Shown piece after piece: positions 6,401 to 12,700 of a DNA stretch of 16,204 nt. Made by a program: the position numbers and the translations under genes. Origin of the DNA: M3007 sp031398055 (GTDB lineage Bacteria > Bacteroidota > Bacteroidia > Chitinophagales > Saprospiraceae). The notes under the pieces are model-generated. The model was given only the letters and a program-made list of their open reading frames with translations. It made no database searches and was not told where the DNA came from. Each line of letters starts with the position of its first letter. The stretch's first letter is position 1. Location: the NCBI GenBank assembly GCA_031398055.1, contig JANNMS010000013.1, positions 1-16,204 on the forward strand, in the 5' to 3' direction.

Positions 6401-7717
6401 GTCGAAAGCACGGAAGCGGCCGTCGTGATGGACTACGACCCGGAGCGGCTGCTCCAAATCGTCCACAACCTGCTGTCGAATGCCATCAAGTTCACGCCGA
6501 GCGGCGGACGGGTGGTGCTGCGGCTCTCGGTTGCTGGCCAAAACATGGAAAATTTGCGCCCCGCCGCCCTGCTGACCGTTTCGGACACCGGCACGGGCAT
6601 TTCGCCGGAGGAACTGCCGCAGGTTTTCGACCGTTTTTTTCAGGCAAAAAATCAGGAAAAATCGAAAGCGGGCGGCACGGGAATCGGCCTGTCGCTGACC
6701 CGCGAACTGGTGCGGGCGATGGACGGGGAGATTTCGGTGGAAAGCACCGTCGGCACTGGCTCTGTTTTTTTGGTAAAACTGCCAATCCATCAAGATGCGC
6801 CACCCCCCAACCTCCTGAAAGGGGAGCCGCCCGTGGAAAGCATTGATAATCAAGCCTTTTGGGAATCTACTCCCCTTTCAGGGGGTTGGGGGGGTGGGCA
6901 AAATTCATCCCTCATCCCTCATTCCTCATCCCTCATTCCTCATTCCTCATCCCTGCCACATTTGCTCATCGTGGAGGACAACCCCGACGTGGTGGAATAC
7001 CTCGCCGATTGCCTCCGCGAAAAATACCAACTGGATTTTGCCTACAACGGCCGGGCGGGCATCGAAAAAGCACTCGAAAACATCCCTGACCTCATCATTT
7101 CGGACGTGATGATGCCCGAAAAAGACGGCTACGAAGTTTGCAACACCTTGAAAAACGACGAGCGCACCAGCCACATCCCCATCATTTTGCTCACCGCCAA
7201 AGCAGATTTGTCCTCCAAAATCGCGGGGCTGCGGCGCGGCGCGGATGCCTATTTGTCCAAACCTTTTGATTTGGAAGAACTGCTCGTTTCGCTCGAAATG
7301 CTGGTCGAAAAACAGAAACGGGTGCGGGCCTATTTTTCCCAAAAAAGTCAAATCGAAAATCCTGCCGCCACGCCGCCGCAGTTGGACGAAGCCATCGAAA
7401 TCGAAGATTTATTCGTCCAAAAAATCAGGCAGATTTTGGAAAAAAACATTGCCGACGAGGATTTCGGCCTGCCGCAACTTTGCCAAAAAGTGGGGATGTC
7501 CCGCTCGCAACTTTTCCGCAAATTGAAAGCCCTGATCGACGTGCCGCCGTCGGATTACATCCGCACTTTTCGTTTGCAAAAGGCAAAAGAATTTTTGGAA
7601 AAATCGGAGATGAACGTGGCGGAAGCAGCCTTCGCCGTCGGTTTCAAAGACCCCTCTTATTTTTCAAAAATTTTCCAAGAAGAATACGGCATCCAGCCCA
7701 GTGCAACCCGCAAGTAA
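3476..7717 (+). CDS. Hybrid two-component system sensor/regulator (HTCS)
   Basis: One-protein signalling system of 1413 residues that senses a ligand in the periplasm and regulates transcription in the cytoplasm; in relatives the ligand is usually a glycan fragment. Order seen: signal peptide (1-18, ends CLLAQ); two-bladed propeller built of Reg_prop repeats (e.g. IAQDDDGFLWFATKNGL near 45, NFGNLWLGTNAHGI near 330, VLWIGTDGHGMSRW near 585); Y_Y_Y domain (about 739-815, ending RYTFWVKSANSSGVW); one membrane helix (822-841); HisKA with phospho-acceptor His872 in NITHEFRTPL; ATPase domain with N box HNLLSNAIKF (Asn1002), DTGTGIS (Asp1037) and GGTGIGLS; receiver (1162-1280) with Glu1167/Asp1168, phospho-acceptor Asp1210 and Lys1262; AraC-type helix-turn-helix (about 1315-1413). 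All catalytic residues are present. The linker at about 1109-1160 is made of a palindrome and a 7-bp tandem repeat. A strong terminator follows. No SusC/SusD genes lie beside it, so its target is open. Confidence 0.95.
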   Translation: MLKTVVFIALFLPVCLLAQKQGHLDIISTEHGLSQGFVPSIAQDDDGFLWFATKNGLNRYDGYDFQVFRNDPFDSLSLIANELLSVTALGDFLFVATPVPVQKFELFDRKTQCFFHIQNPLLPNGSWFLKIFPAGKNAVCLLASIAGVLEWHRISWPPDAAQKLRNGQPAASVLTFEKLPQPFPLYGAELSADGKKYWLLGARAILEKDIDSGETRQIPLPEAICLPENADQVTELDNSAFAPELAGATWVCRGQKLARFDGQNWQVFPLTFSSNGLISADRKNGLLWLQGGSEVFGIDLKKTPFEPQPVHRLSVPEGATSGFTDNFGNLWLGTNAHGIRKFIPRLGIFKNYFEGVSVYCLPLENGRGQILWGDTRVQNGRVVAFLGSQMGSALQDFKVFAPSILRADTTAQAFLENSQPAIWGTKSHAYATAQGQFWFLEAKTDTSDTADFVRLDPTTGEKEVVRTGVPILMALTPASMKSVNPSQVWFASVNRIARFDIATRAFSVFENPRQTEKNVYVNAFERSPDGTWWIGSLKGLLKIEPTAAGGFQFSTILPEPGNRNGLRSQNIKSLLCDPADPDVLWIGTDGHGMSRWDRRKNQFTHFTTKNGLPDDVVYGILADDETPRKLWISTNRGLTRFSPETGNFQYFFKSDGLPDNEFNSFAAAKRPLELGGEMLFGTVNGLTVFNPKDLAAQTMPARTLLSAIEINGVRASPRDPNPALKTDIAFLEHLKLPFSQNNLVLHFASSDLSSPARNQFTFWLEGAEQPWAHRSFEHSAQYLNLAPGRYTFWVKSANSSGVWSEQPVSLKITILAPWYQSWPAWFLYAGLLFGAVFLIYKNQLRQKLEHAEAARLRGLDDFKNRFFTNITHEFRTPLTVILGNLELEKREVEKLAQVADPSKISKIAQFLSSKNTISRRNAESLLRLINQILDLAKLESNSLKINYVRGDVLPYLRYIAESLHSLANAQNLMLRVESTEAAVVMDYDPERLLQIVHNLLSNAIKFTPSGGRVVLRLSVAGQNMENLRPAALLTVSDTGTGISPEELPQVFDRFFQAKNQEKSKAGGTGIGLSLTRELVRAMDGEISVESTVGTGSVFLVKLPIHQDAPPPNLLKGEPPVESIDNQAFWESTPLSGGWGGGQNSSLIPHSSSLIPHSSSLPHLLIVEDNPDVVEYLADCLREKYQLDFAYNGRAGIEKALENIPDLIISDVMMPEKDGYEVCNTLKNDERTSHIPIILLTAKADLSSKIAGLRRGADAYLSKPFDLEELLVSLEMLVEKQKRVRAYFSQKSQIENPAATPPQLDEAIEIEDLFVQKIRQILEKNIADEDFGLPQLCQKVGMSRSQLFRKLKALIDVPPSDYIRTFRLQKAKEFLEKSEMNVAEAAFAVGFKDPSYFSKIFQEEYGIQPSATRK
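6800..6897. repeat. In-frame inverted repeat in HTCS linker
   Basis: The arms 6800-6826 and 6870-6897 are reverse complements apart from one mismatch and one extra base in the C/G run. Core: CCCCCCAACC, then CCTGAAAGGGGAG (one T variant). The 43-nt spacer is unpaired. The element lies between the ATPase domain and the receiver and is translated without a stop, giving a low-complexity Pro/Gly-rich peptide (PPPNLLKGEP at one end, PLSGGWGGGQ at the other). C-rich repeats of this kind are common between genes in Bacteroidota (from memory), so finding one inside a gene is notable. Confidence 0.85.
6905..6953 (+). repeat. Seven-copy 7-bp tandem repeat (TCATYCC) in HTCS linker
   Basis: Seven uninterrupted heptamers TCATCCC or TCATTCC in the order C C T C T T C (fifth base), 49 bp in all. 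They encode the repeating peptide SSLIPHS just before the receiver domain (LLIVEDNPD). Because 7 is not a multiple of 3, gain or loss of one copy moves the downstream frame. Both alternative frames are open through the repeat and stop soon after, at 7089 and 7109. Confidence 0.95.
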
Positions 7718-7739
7718 CTGATTTTCAATAATTTACCCG

Positions 7740-7782
7740 ACGGGTAGTTTTGTTCGATGCAACGAAACTACCCGTTTTTTTT
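7740..7782 (+). terminator. Rho-independent terminator after HTCS
   Basis: A 15-bp stem, ACGGGTAGTTTTGTT (7740-7754) with AACGAAACTACCCGT (7761-7775) including one G-T wobble, has a 6-nt loop CGATGC and is followed by eight T residues (7775-7782). It starts 22 nt after the HTCS stop and closes that transcription unit. Confidence 0.9.
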
Positions 7783-7848
7783 GTGCCTGCCGCACGGTTT
7801 TACCCGAAGTTGAACCCATTTTCCTAGCCCTCCGCCCTACCCTGCCCC

Positions 7849-7856
7849 AACCTTTG
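7849..7856 (+). promoter_or_regulatory. Weak -7 candidate AACCTTTG
   Basis: AACCTTTG differs from TAnnTTTG at one position and is followed by TACC, as in many Bacteroidota start regions. No clear -33 box is seen. If used, the leader of the tail-fibre gene would be about 370 nt and would contain the whole nested palindrome. Confidence 0.25.
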
Positions 7857-7897
7857 TACCACCAAACCGAAGGAAAAATTCAGGCAAAACGTTGCCG

Positions 7898-7909
7898 AGG
7901 TTTTGAACC
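7898..7909 (+). repeat. 12-bp direct repeat, left copy (AGGTTTTGAACC)
   Basis: AGGTTTTGAACC occurs identically at 7898-7909 and 8152-8163, on either side of the nested palindrome 7922-8142. The motif is itself a near palindrome (GGTT-TTG-AACC). It could be a duplicated target site or simply the outermost pair of arms. Confidence 0.5.
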
Positions 7910-7921
7910 TCTTTTAATTGC

Positions 7922-8142
7922 CCACAGCATAAACCCAAGGTTTTTAGAGCCGTAGGCTCGGAATTTTAGTAGAAAACCGCGATGGATGATTTTGAAAGTG
8001 CCGTAGGCACGGCATTTTTAATTTTCCGAAAAGCATTTAAAATTAAAAATGCCGTGCCTACGGCACTGGAATCGGAAAAGAAGCACTTTTTCTACTAAAA
8101 TTCCGAGCCTACGGCTCTAAAACCAGCGGATTTATGCTGTGG
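7922..8142. repeat. Large nested palindrome, nearly perfect
   Basis: Three perfect inverted-repeat segments are nested. They are 12 bp (7922-7933 with 8131-8142), 35 bp (7942-7976 with 8088-8122) and 29 bp (7997-8025 with 8039-8067), around a 13-nt loop. The 35- and 29-bp stems are separated by exactly 20 unpaired nt on each side. The 35-bp stem carries GAGCC-GTA-GGCTC and the 29-bp stem GTGCC-GTA-GGCAC, each a small palindrome with a 3-nt centre. The perfect arms suggest recent origin or selection. There is no open reading frame of note inside. Confidence 0.9.
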
Positions 8143-8151
8143 CCAACGGAC

Positions 8152-8163
8152 AGGTTTTGAACC
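8152..8163 (+). repeat. 12-bp direct repeat, right copy (AGGTTTTGAACC)
   Basis: Second copy of the repeat at 7898-7909, lying 9 nt outside the right arm of the nested palindrome; the left copy lies 12 nt outside the left arm. Confidence 0.5.
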
Positions 8164-8237
8164 CCTCGACGACGTTCGCAAGACCTTCAATCATCAAAAA
8201 AATTTCTCAATCACTCATTTCAATCTTCTTTTCTATT

Positions 8238-9608
8238 ATGAAAAAGGCACTCTCTCCAATCGTTTTTGCGACAAAATCGCTCCTCTTTTTTTTCATTTTC
8301 ACCGTTTCGACCCATGTTTTTGGTCAGGCATCGCTTTCGGTGCAGGGCGTTTTGGTCAAATCCGACGGCACGGCGGTGGACGATGGCGAATATCCCATCA
8401 CCTTCAAATTGTGGACGGCTTTGAACGGCGGCATCGAAAAACACACCGAAACCATCTCGGATGTCGAGACCAGCGGGGGCGTTTACAGCGTCGTGCTGGG
8501 CAAAAATGGCACGCCGCTCAACGCCGCTTTCGACCAAGTTTATTACCTCGGCGTGAGCATCGCGGGCGGCACGGAACTCACGCCGCGACCACTTTTGACC
8601 CACGCGCCGTACGCACTTTCGTTGCTGGGGCAGAACAACACGTTTCCCAGCACCGGAATGGTGCTTGCCGATGGCATCAAAGCCGACGGCGGCGTGCCGA
8701 CAGCGGGCAAGGGCTACTCGTTCGATGCGGCGGGCGACCAAGATGGCGGGCTGTTTTCGAACGGCGACGGGCAGGTTTCGATTTATGCCGACAACATCCA
8801 AAAAGTGAAAGTGACGCCCGCGCTGACCGAAATTTTCGGAAACCTGAACACCAACAACCTCAATGCAGTCGGTTATTCCCGGGCGAGCACCGGTTTTACG
8901 CAGGTCGGCGACGACGCGACCGGTATCTTTTTCGGCACGCAGGACGTGGAAATCCGCTCGGCCAATTCCACTGGTGCAAGGATCACGGTCAACGGCGACG
9001 GTGCCAATTATTACAACGCCACCTCCCATGCCTTCGGCGGCGGCAACTTGAACATCAGTTACGGTATGAATGTGGATGGGAACGTGTTTTTGTACGGACT
9101 GCCCGACCTCGGCCCTGGCAACAACGTGGTTTCATGGGATCCCGTCAACAAACAATTGGGCTACCGCCCGTCCACCTCGTCGCGGCGGTACAAAACCAAT
9201 ATCCAACCGCTCAACGATGATTTTAAATTGATCCTCAAATCCCAGCCCAAAACCTACTCGCGCCCCGGTTTTCCCGACCGTTTTGAAATCGGCTACATCG
9301 CCGAGGAAATGGACAGCATCGGGCTGAAAAAACTCGTGATCTACAACAAGGACGGCATCGTGGACGCTTTTGAATATGAAAAAATGATTGTTTACGCCGT
9401 CGAAGTTTTGAAAATGCAGGATGCCGCGATTTCAAAATTGAAAAACGAAGTGGCTGTGTTGCAAGCCGAAAAGACAAATTCCGATGCACAAAACGCCAAT
9501 CTGAAAACTGAAAATACAGATTTGAAAAAAATGCAATCAGCATTTGAAACGCAACTTTCCGAACTCGCCAGACGGATGAAACTGCTCGAAAACGGGGCGG
9601 GAAAATGA
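8238..9608 (+). CDS. Secreted tail-fibre-type protein with S74 intramolecular chaperone domain
   Basis: Protein of 456 residues. The ATG at 8238 is preferred over upstream codons because it starts directly on a signal peptide (MKKALSPIVFATKSLLFFFIF, cleavage near VFGQ) and the earlier GTG at 8139 lies in a palindrome. N-terminal domain (about 30-135): SVQGVLVKSDGTAVDDGEY, GGVYSVVLGKNGTPL, YYLGVSIAGG, LTHAPYALS. This module recurs in Bacteroidota secreted tail-fibre proteins. The middle part (about 140-305) is Gly/Asn-rich and beta-like. The C-terminal domain starts at SSRRYKTNIQPL (Ser314/Ser315, Lys319), the signature of the S74 intramolecular chaperone, which in phage endosialidases and fibres helps trimer folding and cleaves itself before a Ser. 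GYIAEEMDSIGL and FEYEKMIVYAVEVLK follow, then a coiled coil (about 385-450). It probably forms a surface trimer. Whether cleavage occurs is untested. The next gene starts 103 nt downstream. Confidence 0.85.
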   Translation: MKKALSPIVFATKSLLFFFIFTVSTHVFGQASLSVQGVLVKSDGTAVDDGEYPITFKLWTALNGGIEKHTETISDVETSGGVYSVVLGKNGTPLNAAFDQVYYLGVSIAGGTELTPRPLLTHAPYALSLLGQNNTFPSTGMVLADGIKADGGVPTAGKGYSFDAAGDQDGGLFSNGDGQVSIYADNIQKVKVTPALTEIFGNLNTNNLNAVGYSRASTGFTQVGDDATGIFFGTQDVEIRSANSTGARITVNGDGANYYNATSHAFGGGNLNISYGMNVDGNVFLYGLPDLGPGNNVVSWDPVNKQLGYRPSTSSRRYKTNIQPLNDDFKLILKSQPKTYSRPGFPDRFEIGYIAEEMDSIGLKKLVIYNKDGIVDAFEYEKMIVYAVEVLKMQDAAISKLKNEVAVLQAEKTNSDAQNANLKTENTDLKKMQSAFETQLSELARRMKLLENGAGK

Positions 9609-9624
9609 AAATAGAAACGTCCCA

Positions 9625-9661
9625 CCACGTTTACGAAACTTTTAAAGTTTCGTAAACGTGG
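9625..9661. repeat. Perfect 18-bp palindrome between two surface-protein genes
   Basis: CCACGTTTACGAAACTTT (9625-9642) and its exact reverse complement (9644-9661) are separated by a single T. No T-run follows directly (a T8 tract begins only near 9699), so it is not a standard terminator. It could be an attenuating hairpin between 8238-9608 and the gene at 9711, or one more dispersed palindrome. Confidence 0.85.
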
Positions 9662-9710
9662 ACGCCGCTCCGCCCACCCATTTTCCATTCTCTCTAAATT
9701 TTTTTTAAAA

Positions 9711-12700
9711 ATGAAAAATATAAAAAACAGTCGGCTGCTCGCCGTGCTGCTGCTCTCGCTTTGGTTTTTGTCCAAAAATTTTGCCCAAAGCCAAACCCCC
9801 GACCCCAATTGCTCGCCTTCGGGCACCATCCGACCCGCCGCAGCCTTTTTCAACTACGGCAACGGCAGCAAGATGAAAAACAGCACCCGCCGCATGAAAT
9901 TGACCATCGGGCAGCCCGTCGTCGGTTCGTCGGTCGGCGACGAAGAAGGCAGCAATTTTGGCTACTGGTCGGGTCTGCTGGTCGCGCCGCTGCCGCCCGT
10001 CGTCACTGCGACGCAGGGCGAACTGCTCGACCGCATCCAAATTTCTTGGGCAAACAATCCGCTCGGCGCGTTCCCGAACGGCGGTTTCAAACTGTACCGC
10101 GACGGCGTTTTTTTGGCTTTGTTGGACAAAAACACCAAAAACTACAACGATTTCAACGTCATCGCCGGGCGAAATTATAAATACGAGGTGCGCGGCATCA
10201 ATTTGTACGGCGAAGGTTCGGCGGGAAATGCCCTCGGTTTTCAGGTTCCGAACGGCGTGGTCACGGGTTGGGTCAGGACTTTGAACGGCTCGGCGGTGCC
10301 AAACGCACAGGTTTCTTTGTCGCCGATGCAGGGATATTCCACCAAATTTGGGCAGTTCGACGGGGCGTTTGCGAAAGCGGACACCGGCACGGGGTCGCAT
10401 TTTTTGCCGACCGTCGCGACTGGAAATTGGAGTTTGACTTTTTGGACAAAAACCCAAACGGTCAGCGGCACGGCCAGTATTTTTCAAATTTTGCCCAGTT
10501 TGGATGTCCAAGCCACCGCGACCGGGGTTTTTGTAAAAGCGGGCGGCGCGAATTTTTCGGGCAATTTTTCAAATGGAAATGCCAATTCTTGGCACCACGT
10601 TGCCCTGACTTTTGGCGGCGGGCAGTACCGGTTGTTTCTCGACGGGACGCTCGCCAATTTGCAACCCGGGACGCACGCCTCGACTTCGCCCGAACTCAAT
10701 TTTGGTGAAAAAACCAACACGACGGGCAGTTGGAGCGGCTTTTTGGACGAATTTCGGATTTATCACAGCCGTTTGGAGGAACTGGATTTGCCCGAAACGA
10801 TGGGCGGCACGGCTTCTTCGTTGACCCCAAATTTGAAATATTACTGGAAAATGGACGAGGGCGCGGGCACAAAATCGTTCGACATCCTCCGCCGGAATCG
10901 GATGTTTTTCTGCGGACCGGTTTTTTCTGCCGACCGTCCGGCGGTTGCCACGTCCGGCGTGACCAATTCGGATGGATATTATCGCATCGAATCGGCGAGT
11001 TATGGCACGGGGACCACGTTTTTGGCCACGCCGAAAAAGGATTTTTACAAACACCGGGCATTGAAATTTTTGAAAAACGAGGCGGATTATGCCCTGCTGC
11101 CCGATTTTGCTTTGACCCCAAAATCCACCATCGAAATGTGGGTCAATCAAACGGAAACTGCCGGAGACCAAACCCTTTTGAACAAAAAATGGGGCAACAA
11201 TGCCTTCATTTTGAAGACAACCGGCGGCAACATCGAACTCGAAATCAACGGGACAGCCTCTGGTTTTGGCGCGCTCGGCATCGGTTACCGACATTTGGCA
11301 GTGACCATAGAACCGGTGGGGGCGCAGTTTAGGATTGTCGTTTTTAAAGACGGCACTCCATCTTCCGCCCGATTTTATCCCTTGGGTTCGGGCAACTGGT
11401 CCGACCCGACCAAAAATTGGGTCGTCGGCGCGCTCAACCCGAGCGGCACAACTTTCAGCAACCATTTCAGCGGTCTGATTGACGAAGTGGCGTTTTACGA
11501 CACGACTTTGGCGGCAGCCAAAATTTTGTCGCACGTCCAAAATTCGCGCGACCCACAGGAACGCGGATTGCGTTTGTACTTTCCATTTGACGAAGGCACG
11601 GGCAACAAATTGAACAACCTCGGTTCGGTTTTTCTCGGGGCATCGGGCACGGCTTTCGGCACGGAATGGACCATTTTGGCACCAAATCAAAGCACGACCC
11701 CGCACGTTTTTGCCCCCGCGACCCGTCAAGTTACCTTAAATCCGTCGGTCACGTCGGTTGACCAAGTGGATTTTACCGACCGTTCGACGGTGGCGGTTTC
11801 GGGTTTTGTTAGATTTAAAGACACGGACTGTTTTGCAAAAGATGTCGAAATTTTGGTCAACGGCGAGCCGTTCGTCCCGACGGTTTTGACCGATTCGACC
11901 GGAAAATTTGTCGTTGACCTCGAACCGGGCGCGTCCGTGAGTTTGACCCCAAAATACAAGGACCACGCGTTTTTGCCCGCATTTTTGGAAGTCATCAATT
12001 TGATTTCGCCGATTGGCGGACTGCTTTTCAACGACGTGACGGTGCGCGAAATCTCGGGGCAGGTCGCCGGGGGCACTTGCAAAAAATCGATCATCAGCAA
12101 TTTGGGGCTGCCGAGCGCGACGATTTGCAAGGTGAAAGTGCGGACGACGGACGGCTGTTTTGAAAAAATTTTGACGGTTGACAACACCGCCGGAAATTAT
12201 GAATTTCAAAATTTGCCGCCGCTCGAAATGACCGTCGCCGTGTCGGAACACTCCGATTTTGACATTTTCAAATCGTTCGAAATCGCGGGCGGGCAGCAAG
12301 TTGACCTGCGGGAAAAAGCGGACACGGTGCTCAATTTTATCTATTTCGCGCCGCCGGAAGTTGAAATCGCGAGCGGTCTCGACCCGTTCAGCGGGACTTG
12401 CGCGACCATCGTTTTGGCACAGCACGAACCGCGGATCGTGGGCATCAAAGTGAAAGAGACGTATTATAACAATCAAGTTTGCTACCTCGACACGGCTAAT
12501 TTGCAGATAATCAATGGTTTTGCGGACACGGTGCTGAACACGGCTTTGAGCAATGGATTGAAAAATTACAAATTCCGGGTCGGTTCGCCGGTCGGTTCGC
12601 CGCCATTTTTGAAAACTTTTCAGGTCATCGCCACCACTTTGTCGGGCAACGAAACGAGCAAAGTCGTGCAGGGCGTGGTCACGGGCATCCGCAACAAGCA

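Larger units (their letters stand above)
7783..8237. other. Gene-free spacer before the tail-fibre gene
   Basis: After the terminator, 7783-7896 is unique sequence with one weak promoter candidate (7849-7856). A large nested palindrome (7922-8142) follows, flanked by a 12-bp direct repeat. The last 75 nt (8164-8237) before the ATG are AT-rich and hold no promoter or ribosome-binding signal that I recognise. The reading frame can be extended upstream to a GTG at 8139, but that codon lies in the palindrome arm. Confidence 0.6.

Noticed and set aside
6905..6953. CRISPR-like short repeats
   Set aside because: The units are 7 bp and directly adjacent with no spacers, so this is a simple tandem repeat.
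6800..6953. Frameshift or assembly error splitting the hybrid sensor
   Set aside because: The frame is continuous from 3476 to 7717 and both flanking domains are intact in that frame, so no break needs to be assumed.
8139..8237. Upstream GTG start for the tail-fibre gene, adding 33 residues
   Set aside because: The GTG lies in the right arm of the nested palindrome and the added peptide would bury the signal peptide. The ATG at 8238 begins a normal signal sequence.
9625..9661. Rho-independent terminator after the tail-fibre gene
   Set aside because: The stem is perfect, but no T-run follows directly; the next T tract is about 40 nt away. I kept it as a palindromic repeat.
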